Shown here piece by piece: positions 45,689 through 55,809 of a stretch of DNA of 64,000 nucleotides. The stretch lies in NCBI GenBank assembly GCA_002946415.1, contig NJPS01000079.1, forward strand, positions 1,178,001-1,242,000, given 5' to 3'. Both the position numbers and the translations under genes were made by a program. This stretch comes from Rutstroemia sp. NJR-2017a BVV2 (taxonomy: Eukaryota > Ascomycota > Leotiomycetes > Helotiales > Rutstroemiaceae). Each line of letters starts with the position of its first letter. The stretch's first letter is position 1. Below the pieces are notes generated by a model, which was not told the DNA's origin, did not search any database, and was given only the letters and a program-made list of their open reading frames with translations.

Positions 45689-46606
45689 TTACCCAGGCGT
45701 CGAAAGGCTTCGTATGGCTATGCAAGATATATGGTTCTCGCCTTTGCGATTTGCTTCAGAGCTTATACGTGTGTTGTGTAAGAGCCCAAAATGAGAAATC
45801 CGAAGTATCCATATACATATCTGATGTGTGTAGGCTGGGGCCAAAGACGTCAACTTTATGAAAGCGACGTTTGATGAACTCCTTGGAGACCCGTAGTTCT
45901 CAAGTACCTGGACATTACAAGAAGCAGTTGCTAACCCCGATTCCATTCTGGTTTCGAGAGACGGGTTGGTTCTATACAGAAGTTTTGGTTGCCCTACTAC
46001 AACGGTCGCAGAGCACTTTAGGATCTTTGATATACAATCAAAGGAACCAGGCTGCACTGAATTTGCTGGGGACATATACACTGCCCACCTCTCTTTCCAT
46101 GTGGGAAGCCAGACTGCCGGAAATTGAGTTGTTTCTGAAAGAGGAGACACCGCATTGAGACGCTCACTATGTTCCAAAACCTCCGAGGCAACAGTCCCTG
46201 GTTTAAACATTATAGCATCCTTGGCGTCCAGATGAAACATTGCGTGATCAGTATCGACGGTTATGTAAGAAGGGGCAGTGCTCTTCATGAATAAGGACTG
46301 CTTATCGCCCATGCCGCTTGCGATCAGACCCCCAAGAGGATATAACGGCATTTCGTCTTGTGCATGCAGAGCTGCGGCCACCACGCCTCCCATCACCCTC
46401 AAGCTGTGGCATAAGAGGACAATACAGTTGCATTGGTTCGGTAGACCAATCTCAGACCAGGGTTTCGGAAGAATGTAGCGATGTAACCAGAGACCAGTCT
46501 CTTGGGGGAAATCAGAACCCTTCGGAATGGGCAAAATAGAACTTGTGCCACCATAGGAAGGACGATCGATGGATACAAAGGGAACCCCAAACGCGATGCT
46601 CGCCAA
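45689..46606 (-). pseudogene. Truncated alpha/beta-hydrolase with altered nucleophile elbow
   Basis: The 305-codon frame begins inside the fold (SIAFGVPFVSIDRPSYGG), lacking the usual first strands and oxyanion loop. LLCHSLRVMGGVVAAALHA is the nucleophile elbow, where the expected G-x-S-x-G reads C-H-S-L-R, so both glycines are lost. This argues against activity. The C-terminal part after about residue 225 shows no hydrolase features. The 5' end overlaps the start of the plus-strand DUF3176-type frame, so the two are fused tail to tail at a breakpoint near 46600. Confidence 0.6.
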
Positions 46607-48475
46607 AGAGGCAGAGCAATTCCTAATTCAGGAGGGACAAACTGGCATAAAGAAGATATATTCCCCTCTTCTAAGTTACCTGTATAATTGGTGGTTATGG
46701 GAAATTATTAGTATCTTTGTTAGTATTATCTATATGGCCTGTATTGTTGTCGTGCTTCTCTCCTATCACAACCGGCCAATTCCTTCCCTGCCGGCTGGTC
46801 TCACTTTCAACGCGCTCATTTCGCTGTTAGCGACTCTGTCGAAAGCTGCAATGCTTGTTGCTGTTGCATCGTGCATCAGCCAGCTGAAGTGGCATTGGTT
46901 TAGCAGCACCCGCAGGATGCGAGACTTTGAGTTATTTGATCAAGTCAGTCGTGGGCCTTGGGGTTCGCTCTGTCTGATCACCAGGACCCGATCGCCTTGG
47001 TTGGTTGGTCTGGGAGCTTTCATTACGATTATAGCTCTTGGAGTAGAACCATTCATACAGCAAATAATATTCTTTACTGTGGAACCAATGACCACTCCCA
47101 CCACTTCAATAATCAGCAGAGCGCAAACGTATGATGCCGGTGCTTCTCTTTCAGACTGTATGAATCAAGCCAGGTGACTCTTCAAAGCTTTACTGATTTG
47201 TTTTATCTAGTTGGAGGCGGTTTGCAAACCAACCCAGATTTCGGTATGAAAGCTGCTATCTATCGTGGGCTCTTCGTACCAACAACGCCTATGGAAGTTT
47301 TGCCTACTTGCGAGACAGGCAACTGTACTTCCCCGCTATTTGATAGCCTCGCGTTTTGCAGCAAGTGTAACAATGTCACCGATCAGACCAAAATGAAGCA
47401 CTACAGCCACGGCCGTGGTGATCGGTTGGGCCCCGGTAGAGGAACTGATGACTAGCGAAACTATACATACACTTTCCCAGGGGACTATAACATCACTGCC
47501 TCTGGATATTTCTTCGTTGGTGGTGGCGAAGATTCATTAACGAGTGGTCCAGCCATGATCGCGAAGGGTGATATGCCTGAACCTGTGGCTCGATCGCAAC
47601 TGGGCATTGCTAACCCAATTTCATCCATCGCCATTTTGCAATTTCCGGAGGTTCAGAAGGCCGGATATTCGGGGAGTTATGACAATCAAACTCCTCGCGC
47701 TTGGCAGTGCGCCTTATACTTCTGTCTCAACACATACAACGTCACCGTCATCAATGGTATAACAAACTCAACCATTCTGTCAAGTTGGCACAGTGATACA
47801 GGCACTCCGCTGCCTGATATCGAGGAGCTAGAAGATTATGGACAAACCGCCGACGCAATGCTCACTCGACCTGAAGACTCCCCAGTCAAGGTTATCAACA
47901 ACTCAAACTTTCCTCTCAAAGGTTCCACTATAGCCGCGATGGCTGCGTACCTCAACCATACGATATCAGGCATGCAATTAACACGTACTTCTGAGGTTGC
48001 TTACGATACCTGGACGAACGACGTGATGCAAGCTCTTACTGAGACAACGGACATTGGAGCCATAATAGCAGGAGTGGCCGCATCCGCAACTAAGTACATT
48101 CGTGAAGGGGAAAATCGAGGTGCGGGTTTTGTCAATGGGACGTCGTTCAAGTCCGAAGGTCGCGTACACGTGCGATGGGCATGGATCATACTCCCCGTAC
48201 TGTTGGCACTTCTCTCTGTTGTATTCCTCGTGGCAACTATGACCCGAGCTGCGCGTAAGCATTTACCTGTTTGGAAGACGTCGACTTTGCCCGCGCTTTT
48301 CCATGGAATTGAAAACCCTGGTAGTTTTGACAGATCATACAATGCGTTATCAACAAAACATAATGCTCCCGGCAAGATTCGCGATATGGATCGTATTGCT
48401 GATTCAATAGAGGTGAAGCTAATATACAAAGATACTGAAGGATGGAAATTAGCTTTAGTAAAAGAAACTACATAA
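46569..48475 (+). pseudogene. DUF3176-type multi-pass membrane protein, broken
   Basis: The frame from 46569 has its recognisable start only at LLSYLYNWWLWEIISIF (about 46660); the residues before it read through hydrolase-derived DNA. TM segments are WEIISIFVSIIYMACIVVVLL, FNALISLLATLSKAAMLVAVA, WLVGLGAFITIIALGVEPFI and a last one at WAWIILPVLLALLSVVFLV. The long extracellular loop has NCT/NVT-type sequons and conserved Cys (CETGNCTSPLFDSLAFCSKC). A frame change at about 47172 and an in-frame TAG at 47453-47455 interrupt it, while similarity continues in register to 48475. Function of the family is unknown. Confidence 0.65.
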
Positions 48476-48489
48476 AAGATACTCAAATA

Positions 48490-49110
48490 ATAATTAAAAT
48501 TCACTTTGAAAAAAGGTTGTGGAGGTTAAATATACGTTTCCTCGTGCCCGGAAAAGTATCCGACCAAAGAAAATGGGTTGCGGAGGTTGAATATACGTTT
48601 CCTCGCAAACGCAAAATGTGGAAATGTGGATCTGAGGGTATTCCGAAGGAATACGATTCCGACGGCTACATGCTGCCGACGGGTGCTCTACCGACGTTTC
48701 AGTGACTAATAGGCCTATTTTGGATGATTCTTATCTCTCTTCTTGGGGATATAAACCCTTGGATTTCCGCTGTAATTAGTTCTTCAGATAGATCCAAATC
48801 AATGCATTTTCAGCTCAGAATTTAACACAAAAGTATCGGACCAAAGAAAATGGGTTTGTAGATGTGATTGCATACTTGCTCATTAACGGAAAAGTATTGC
48901 GCTGGAAAAAGGGGGTCGCGCATGCAATTACATACATATCTGCTACAAAAGCGTTGCGCCGAAAAAAAGGGGGGTCGCGAAGGCTCGGAACGGAAAAGCA
49001 TCATGCCAAACGAAGAGGGTCGCGCACACAAATATATACATATTCGCTCGCAAATAGAATTGTATCGCGTCAAAGAAAGACGGATATCAGATTTTGTCCA
49101 TTCGGAAATT
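48490..49110 (+). repeat. Degenerate tandem repeats, interrupted by an LTR-like copy
   Basis: Units of roughly 65-75 bp contain aaaagtatc(c/g)gaccaaag, aaaatgggtt and ggaggttgaatatacgtttc at 48500-48610. Similar phrases resume at 48830 (aaaagtatcggaccaaagaa) and fade by about 49110 as aagg/gggggtcgcg motifs. LTR-like copy 3 sits between the two parts. Confidence 0.55.
48625..48825 (+). repeat. LTR-like repeat, copy 3
   Basis: Contains gggtattccgaaggaatacg, ctgccgacgg, ggggatataaacccttgg and agttcttcagatagatcc, then ttttcagctcagaattt, matching the order of copies 1 and 2 at 40245 and 40885. Confidence 0.6.
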
Positions 49111-49669
49111 TCTTCTGCGTTTGGAACATCATTCGGAGAGTACAGGGTAAAGGATGCTCGTGTTGTCATTGTAGTGGCGCGTTGCTATTCTGGTGAATGT
49201 TTTTCGAAGATACTCTCGCTATCTGAACATTCTTCGCGCCCCTTATCTGAGGGCTCAGTGAGGAGGACGAATTCTTATACCCGAACTGTTGTCGGAGATT
49301 AATGTTTGCGGTGAAGGCGTGGAGTCTTCATCAGAGTGAGTGTGCGCTTTGAACTATACAGTATACCGAGACTATTGTACCATACAATCGATGTTCAGAC
49401 AAGCAAAAGTTCAATCACCCATTACTTGATACAATTATAACTTGCCTCGTCTTCTATCACTTGGGTAGACTTGGTCCCCGCAGTTCGGGTTTGAGTTATT
49501 AGACTCATCCCAAGCGTTCTGATTAGAAATGAATTTATAAACTTTCTCTCTGCTACTTCCATGATTCCTCTCCTTCTTGTGCAGCGTAGTACCTTGACGT
49601 GATTGACCCTGTAGATACCAACGCCCTACGGTCGAGATCATCCTGTGCTACCAGCAGGTGTAGGAGTGG

Positions 49670-50110
49670 ATGCTGTCGTGGGGGAATCGATGTCATCCGT
49701 AGGGGAATCAGATCCTGTTCTTATGGTGAGCTTGATGCTGTCCCGGGAGAATTGGATGCTGTACTGGGGGAATTGGATGCTATCCATGGGGGAATGGATG
49801 TTATCCTTGTGGAAACGGGACACTGTCCTGGGGGGATGGATGCTATCCTTGTGGAAACGGAATACTGTCCTGGTGTAAACTGGATGCTCTACTGTGAACC
49901 CAAAAGTGACGCCACTCCTGAGGAGTGTCAATTATGGCTTATATGAGTGGATTCTGCTTCACATCTACGGATGGGGAATTAGATGCTATCCTTGTGGAAA
50001 CTAGATATTATCCTTGTGGAAACGGGATGCTCTCCGGAGGGGATCCGTGGGGGAATTTGGTACCATCCGTAAGAGACTTGAATACTATGCAGGGGGTTGG
50101 TGCTTTCGGT
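49670..50110 (+). repeat. Minisatellite, about 21-bp G-rich units
   Basis: Degenerate repeats of ggggaattggatgctatcc and ggatgctatccttgtggaaa, about 15-20 units, densest at 49730-49880. The array is open in all three plus frames over much of its length, but the resulting peptides are repeat artefacts. Confidence 0.75.
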
Positions 50111-50602
50111 GACCATGCAATATAAGTCTCTTTCTACTTCAGTCACCTCGCTTCTACTATCTAATGTTCTAGGATCCTCTTCGCGTTCCTTTGGATAGCG
50201 ATTTCTCCAGGCCCTCTATCAACAACAACGTCCCCCGCTTGGATCAGCCTGAGAACGGCCAAGTATCGGGTTTCCAGCCGAATGAACTCACTAATCACTC
50301 CTCTGTTGTAATTTAATTCCTAGGATGCGGCGCTATGGGTATGAATTGTGCCATTACCAGCGAAAATGAGAACTGCGGGATGTGGATGGCTGAGGGGGAA
50401 TTGCCCTATGGTCATGGTCCGAGATGTAGTCGTCTGGTGCTTCTGATCCAGTCAATACACCATATGGGGAATTACCTCGAGCTATGGTCGTAATCACCCA
50501 CAAATGCCGGCAGGCGTAGGAGTACATGGCATATGGGGAAATTGACTGCTTCGTAGATACCGTGTGCGGAGCGGACGGTGGGGGAATATGGAAATGATCA
50601 AA
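50111..50602. other. Intergenic stretch with scattered repeat remnants
   Basis: Isolated ggggaatt words echo the preceding minisatellite. No gene. Confidence 0.45.
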
Positions 50603-50663
50603 TCTACATTTTTAAGTTTTTTCTTTCAACGTCTCGATGGCCAAAAGAACGTAAAAATGTAGA
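50603..50663. repeat. Palindromic mini-element A (MITE-like)
   Basis: Sixty-one bp with perfect 12-bp ends tctacattttta / taaaaatgtaga. It could fold as a hairpin. A related element lies at 55406. Confidence 0.65.
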
Positions 50664-50721
50664 AAACAAAACGAATCATTTGAATTCTAAAGAGCCAAAT
50701 AAATACAAAGTGAGATGCAAC

Positions 50722-50998
50722 CATTCTATGTCAGATTCTTAAAATCTCGTCCCAGCGTACACTTCACTGCAAGATGTAGCCAAATATCAACTTCAATACA
50801 CCAACACGGCGTCCCCTCCTTACTCATTAACTCCCACATACAAAGCAATCTTTTCCATGCGATCATTCTATGCCAGATACTAACAAACTCGTCCCAGCGC
50901 AAACTTTGCTGCAAGATGTAGCCAACTATCAAATTCAATACACCAACGCGACGTTTCCTCACTCATCGGCTCCCACGTACAAGGCAATCTTTTCCATG
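50722..50998. repeat. Tandem duplication of a gene's 3' end (two units of about 136 bp)
   Basis: Unit A (50722-50859) and unit B (50864-50998) share cattctatg(t/c)cagat, gcaagatgtagcca, ttcaatacaccaac and caatcttttccatg. Unit B contains the last codons and stop of the minus-strand gene; unit A contains a variant of the same ending (MEKIALYVGVNE, stop). Confidence 0.85.
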
Positions 50999-52587
50999 GT
51001 CAAAAAATAGAAACAGCAAACATCGTCCTCCCCACTTTCTCTACGGGCTTTGCATTGAGGACAGACATCGCTGATATCTTCCCATTGTTCCATCCACCAC
51101 TCTCTTTTGTCCTCCCAACCTTGCGGCATGTCACTCAGCGGCTGCCAGGGTGCGAAAGGGTGTGTTTGGCTCCACCAACAACAAATTGGTCTGCCTTGTC
51201 CTTTGTTCAATGATAAATTGTTTGAACGATGATTATGCGTTTGGTTTATGGTGTTATCTTTGGCAATGATTGCTTCGATGGTGGCAGCAGACAATGGACT
51301 GTGCAACAAAGATGGGCTCGGTTTCTTTTTTGACTTGATATTGTTTGCAAACCCGATCGCTAGGACCTTCCACCCAGGCGGTAAACTTTGTTGCAGAGGC
51401 TCCCGAGTAGATGCATTGGATTGAGGAGCGAAATGAGATGCAGAAGCTTGGGAGCGTTGACCAGATGGTGAAGTCTGAATCAGTGCTACTGTTTCTGAAT
51501 CAGATGTTGGACGAGCACGCTTTCTTGGTTGTGGATTCGGGTCGTTGGCTTTGTACGCAATCAGCATAGAACCTTCCATAAGTTCGAGCCGATCGGAAAT
51601 CGAGTTAACAGTCTGCGACTGTGTGTGGAGTGCTTCCGCTGAAGCGAGCTCCTCCCGGAGACCCTCAATCGCCATGTCGAAAGACTCTGAGTCGAGCTTT
51701 GGTCGCAGCAGATCTTTCACTGTCAATAACTCTTCTACCAAAGTATCCGAATGTAATGTTGCTTTTACAAGAGTGCTGAGCGACCTATACTCGTCTGCGT
51801 GAAACCTTTTCGCGGCCTTCATCTGATCGGTGAACGTAGAACTGTCAAGCTTCTGCTCGACAAGCTTCGAAACGCCTTGAAATTGGTCGTTGATTTTGAG
51901 GGAAAGGGCGTCCAACTTGGGGACCAGCGTTGAGGTTATCGTCTGAATATACTTCTTATGCGTATTAAACTGTGTCGCCAAAGCTCCTGTGAATGCTTCC
52001 ATTGTCAATGTGCCAGCCACTGCTGCAGAGCCTGAACTCAGTAACTTATGTGAATTCTCGAACAGTTCACGGCCCAGCTTGTTGGTGACGAGGGTAGTGG
52101 TGGCGTTGTGGTGTTGACGTTCATCTTCACGTATTTTCTTGAGATCGGTTCTAATGGAATTTTGTAACTCAGAAATCTTCTCCGAGATAAGATTGGGCAT
52201 GTTCTCGATGCTGTTCTGCAGGGTCCCAATGTCTGATTTCATGTCGGTCAAGGAGACTGCTTGCTTTGCTAATGTGTTGGTGACCGACGACGACGCTTGG
52301 GATAACCGTTCAATTTCCTTTTGAAAGCGGTCGAAACGCTGATTGAATCTCTTCTCCAATTCTTCAGTTTTCGCATTCAAAGGGGCAACAAGGCTTTTGG
52401 AATGATAATCTTGTAAGTAAGACTGCAGAGCGCCATCCACAGCTTGAGATACGATTGCCGAGAGACGATCCCGGTCAGCGGCTCCTCTAAGGTCAAGTGT
52501 TGGAGATGGAACTGGAGTTGAATTCCTATGCTTCTCCAGGAAGTCTATTAGCGCCTTCGTTGAAGCTGGTACCCTTTCGGTAGCCAT
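50959..52587 (-). CDS. Large coiled-coil protein with Cys-containing C-terminus, unknown function
   Basis: 542 residues from the ATG at 52587 (MATERVPASTKALIDFLEK). The frame is open 53 codons further upstream, but the leader is less protein-like. Residues about 60-380 are predicted coiled coil (for example ELEKRFNQRFDRFQKEIERLSQ). A basic stretch PRKRARP at about 410 could be a nuclear signal. The end has a CPQCKARRESGEDDVCCF cluster and several Trp (WWSQTHPFAPWQPL). I recognise no family. Two mutated partial copies of its middle lie at 45275-45645, and its 3' end is tandemly duplicated, so this locus has been duplicated repeatedly. Confidence 0.6.
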   Translation of the reverse strand: MATERVPASTKALIDFLEKHRNSTPVPSPTLDLRGAADRDRLSAIVSQAVDGALQSYLQDYHSKSLVAPLNAKTEELEKRFNQRFDRFQKEIERLSQASSSVTNTLAKQAVSLTDMKSDIGTLQNSIENMPNLISEKISELQNSIRTDLKKIREDERQHHNATTTLVTNKLGRELFENSHKLLSSGSAAVAGTLTMEAFTGALATQFNTHKKYIQTITSTLVPKLDALSLKINDQFQGVSKLVEQKLDSSTFTDQMKAAKRFHADEYRSLSTLVKATLHSDTLVEELLTVKDLLRPKLDSESFDMAIEGLREELASAEALHTQSQTVNSISDRLELMEGSMLIAYKANDPNPQPRKRARPTSDSETVALIQTSPSGQRSQASASHFAPQSNASTREPLQQSLPPGWKVLAIGFANNIKSKKKPSPSLLHSPLSAATIEAIIAKDNTINQTHNHRSNNLSLNKGQGRPICCWWSQTHPFAPWQPLSDMPQGWEDKREWWMEQWEDISDVCPQCKARRESGEDDVCCFYFLTMEKIALYVGADE

Positions 52588-52746
52588 GATTAAAGTAGTA
52601 GAAGGATGGAATACAAGTAGATGATTGATGAATTCGATGTGTAAAGGACAAATTTTGGGAAGTGAGTTACTTTGGTTAGAGAGGTGAGGTTTACGAAAGG
52701 TGATGATCCGTCGCCGAGAGAATTTTTGGGATAAGTTAAAATACAT

Positions 52747-53115
52747 TTCATCTAGTGTTTCTTCCTTGATAGAGGTTAGCGCATATCGCTTGAAGTATGT
52801 CCAAAGACAGGTAAAACGTTCGACAAAAAGTAAGGAAACAGCATGAGCAAATATATGATGAAATACTTTTCAGGCGTGAGAAAACTTACAAGATAGTAAT
52901 GAAAAGTAGAGTAGTCCCTCGCTGATTCCATAGCCAGAAGCAAAAATACGAATGTTTTGTATGTGGTATAATCCGTCGGCATTGCAGCCAGCAGAAATTG
53001 GAGATATGGTTTGTCTGTAGGCCGTGAGACCGACAGGAAGGACTCCTTGACATAATTCAAAGAAATTACCCACCCACCCACCCCCTCCAATAAGTCTCGA
53101 GGTTGACATAGGATC
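52747..53115. other. Spacer between two minus-strand unknown genes
   Basis: Open frames of 79-104 codons occur on the minus strand with hydrophobic character (LMLFPYFLSNVLPVF), but there is no motif and no codon-usage support. Confidence 0.35.
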
Positions 53116-55233
53116 TTAATTCATTTCATCTGCTCTTAACTCCGCGTCGCGAGCTTCGATACAGGCAAGTAATTCATTGTCATAATGGCTGCCTACATAG
53201 GCTATCGCTTCGAGCGTTGCAATGAACCAGGGAGTGTCTACATCAGCAATCGCACTGAGCTCGACCACGAGTTCATGAGAAGTTGATAATCTAAAACGTA
53301 ATCCTTTGGTGAACAGACGAATATTGTGGTCTAATCTCAACCATATGTACTCCGAAGAGACCGGCGTTGAAGAAGATGATACGGTCCGCATTACGACGAT
53401 GGAATCTCCACCAGGGCTTGAGATGGAAAACGTACTGCAATCGAGACCTTGTGCGCGCTCATTCTGGATGAATTCCTGTACCCCATCCTGACCGAGAAAA
53501 GTAACAAAGTCGGGCTTCGGTGCATCTCTAACATCGAGGATTAAGTTGTTGAAGTTTCGCTCTTGCGCTTCACGGAGATTAAAGGTAGCGAGACTATGGT
53601 TTTCACCCAAAGACATCAACCATGAGAAGCAAAGTCGATCTAGCAGATCCCATTCCTGGTATGGTGAACCAACACTTCCTTGTAATATTAAGCCTCTGTA
53701 AGTAGGGTATGTTTGGAGGAGGAATTCATTAGATCTTTCTGCCAAGTTACCAATGAGCATGAACAAGGCAGCTCTGGGGATTGTAGGAAGACTAGGAGTA
53801 GCGTTTGCCATAAATTTTCGAAGGACTTCCAGTAGGAGACGAACATGCCAGCCTTTGCCTGTCTGAGTAATCTGCGGAATGATCGTTGAGAGCCACGGGG
53901 AATTCCGAATAATAATCGATTCGCTGTTGCTAGATGTACCCTCAACTTCATCTTCTTCCTCCTGCCACAAAACTTCAAGAATCGCCAACAGATATGTCAA
54001 GGTCAAATCCGGATCATCTACTGATACCCATTCCTGGAATTCGTCGGCGAGCCTCATCACTGGAGCTCTACGAAGCGAAACAGTAGTCTTAGGCATCATG
54101 ATATCTCTCGCTTTCCATATATCATCCGCATACTCGTGTATCAAGGCTGTCGAAATCTGTCTGCTGTAAAGCCGATTCTGGAGGAGGGTCAACTTCAATT
54201 TGCGGTTTTCCTTTAGAGCAGTCCTTTTCTGCAAGTTCGATAGCTCCAGCCGAGAACTTCGATCTTCATTGCTTGCTAAAATAGAGGCGACTTGTTCACG
54301 TGTTAGCGCATCGTCCGACTCAGCACAATCCTCTGGCGCAGGTGGACGATCGAATTCACTGGGTCGTTGTCGCTCTTTTGCGGATGGAGAGAGAGGATCT
54401 TGCTCGGTCCGAATCCGGGACTGATTGGGTTGCGCCCAAGATGTATTGTTCGAGGACGTGGACCCGTACAGGCGCCCCTTTGCAGGAATCGATGAGGGTG
54501 CGGATGGTGGACGTGGAGGTTGAATTTGAGGTCGTGGTGACGGGAAGAGCTGTTGAGAAACCTGGATGGTCTGAGAATCCGCCAACTGATGGTTCAAGTC
54601 CCTGATCTGGGTGCGGGTGGACTTTATGAGGTCACAGACTGTCTCTGCGGTCCACGAAGTAATGGAATTTGCTTTCGGTATATAAAGCTTACAAGCTTTG
54701 ATTATCGAGGCTGGAACAGATGCTTGAGGGGTAACTAGACTCTGGCTGGGTGGGCACAGCGGAACGGTATTGGCTCCTAGCTCTTTCTGCACGTATTGCA
54801 TAAAGCTATCTCTTCCACCACATGTCTCCACCAATATCTGTATGGCCTCGACAATTTCTTTATCTAGCTCGTTCTCCAACTCATTTCGCTGTCCTTCTAT
54901 CGCCGTGGATTCGCCATATACTGAATTAACCTGAGTATCGAGAAGAGTTGAGTTCTTTATAAACTGGTCAGAATCTTCCCAGAGATAGTTTGTCCGACGG
55001 TTGATGTGCTGGACTCGCTCTTGTATCATTCGATTTTTCTCTGCTACTGTCCTACAGAATTTGCGAAGATCATCTGTTTTGATATTTCCGGTAGGTGGTC
55101 TCATCTTCTCGCATTCTTCGATCAATTGGATGAGATATGTCTGCTGTTCTCGAATTAATTCGCATTTCTTCGCAATGGATACTTTTGAAGTAGCCGCTCT
55201 AATTGGCATTCGATTTGGTGTTGGTGCAGCCAT
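53116..55233 (-). CDS. Unknown 705-residue protein with coiled-coil N-terminus
   Basis: An uninterrupted single exon. About residues 15-160 are charged and helical (ELIREQQTYLIQLIEECEKM). About 225-325 is a Pro/Ser/Gln-rich, disordered linker (PSPRPQIQPPRPPSAP). About 330-700 is a mixed globular-looking region with Trp and Leu-rich helices (LTLTYLLAILEVLWQEEEDE). No enzyme motif, signal peptide or TM segment. It lies in the same orientation as the coiled-coil gene at 50959, and the pair is bracketed by mini-elements. The role is unknown, and an origin from a mobile unit cannot be excluded. Confidence 0.6.
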   Translation of the reverse strand: MAAPTPNRMPIRAATSKVSIAKKCELIREQQTYLIQLIEECEKMRPPTGNIKTDDLRKFCRTVAEKNRMIQERVQHINRRTNYLWEDSDQFIKNSTLLDTQVNSVYGESTAIEGQRNELENELDKEIVEAIQILVETCGGRDSFMQYVQKELGANTVPLCPPSQSLVTPQASVPASIIKACKLYIPKANSITSWTAETVCDLIKSTRTQIRDLNHQLADSQTIQVSQQLFPSPRPQIQPPRPPSAPSSIPAKGRLYGSTSSNNTSWAQPNQSRIRTEQDPLSPSAKERQRPSEFDRPPAPEDCAESDDALTREQVASILASNEDRSSRLELSNLQKRTALKENRKLKLTLLQNRLYSRQISTALIHEYADDIWKARDIMMPKTTVSLRRAPVMRLADEFQEWVSVDDPDLTLTYLLAILEVLWQEEEDEVEGTSSNSESIIIRNSPWLSTIIPQITQTGKGWHVRLLLEVLRKFMANATPSLPTIPRAALFMLIGNLAERSNEFLLQTYPTYRGLILQGSVGSPYQEWDLLDRLCFSWLMSLGENHSLATFNLREAQERNFNNLILDVRDAPKPDFVTFLGQDGVQEFIQNERAQGLDCSTFSISSPGGDSIVVMRTVSSSSTPVSSEYIWLRLDHNIRLFTKGLRFRLSTSHELVVELSAIADVDTPWFIATLEAIAYVGSHYDNELLACIEARDAELRADEMN

Positions 55234-55405
55234 TATGCCTGGTTGGAGGAGATGATGAGGTGTGGAGATGCGAGTAAACCTTTTGTGGCGTACTGAAGAG
55301 CAAAATTCCAGATGATCGTGAGTCTTGGTCGATGGGGCACAAAAAGACGCTAACGCTAGTACGTGTCACGTCTGAGAGGAAGAACGCCTAAGAGACACTT
55401 CCACA

Positions 55406-55468
55406 TTCTACATTTTTAAGATTTTTTCATAGTAGATACTATCGCTTAAACATCTTATTAATGTAGAA
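55406..55468. repeat. Palindromic mini-element B (MITE-like)
   Basis: Sixty-three bp with ends ttctacatt / aatgtagaa. It shares tctacatttttaag and aatgtaga with mini-element A at 50603. Confidence 0.6.
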
Positions 55469-55534
55469 ACGTCACAGTCCTGTATATATCTGGTAGATGG
55501 GTAGGTCGGATGGCTGCAAAATCTATGATCTTAT

Positions 55535-55605
55535 TTATGGATATTTGTCGGTGGGTGGGTTAAAGAGGTAAAATTACCAACCCATAGGTACCTATTTCCT
55601 AGCCT
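55535..55605. repeat. Repeat block shared with 37785-37840
   Basis: agaggtaaaattacc, cataggtacctatttc and agcctaga align with agaggtataattacc, tataggtacccatttc and agcctaga at 37793-37835, in the same orientation. Confidence 0.6.
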
Positions 55606-55809
55606 AGAAGCAAGCGCTAAGGTCTGGGAATGGAAGTCTTTACAACGTCGAAAATGTCCTTTTGGCAGACTCCTCATGCTCTGCGGTGTGCTTCTACCCA
55701 AAACAAGAAGCTTCTCAAGTTGCGCAGGTCTAGTAAATACAATGGACTGATCGATGGTTATGCATGATCCTATGATTGGAACAATGCACCAAAGAGCGAG
55801 AGGAGGGCT

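Noticed and set aside
47978..48504. Minus-strand frames over the DUF3176-type gene
   Set aside because: No motifs; sequons and TM segments support the plus strand.
49599..49946. 115-codon frame through the minisatellite
   Set aside because: Repeat-derived peptide in DNA open in several frames.
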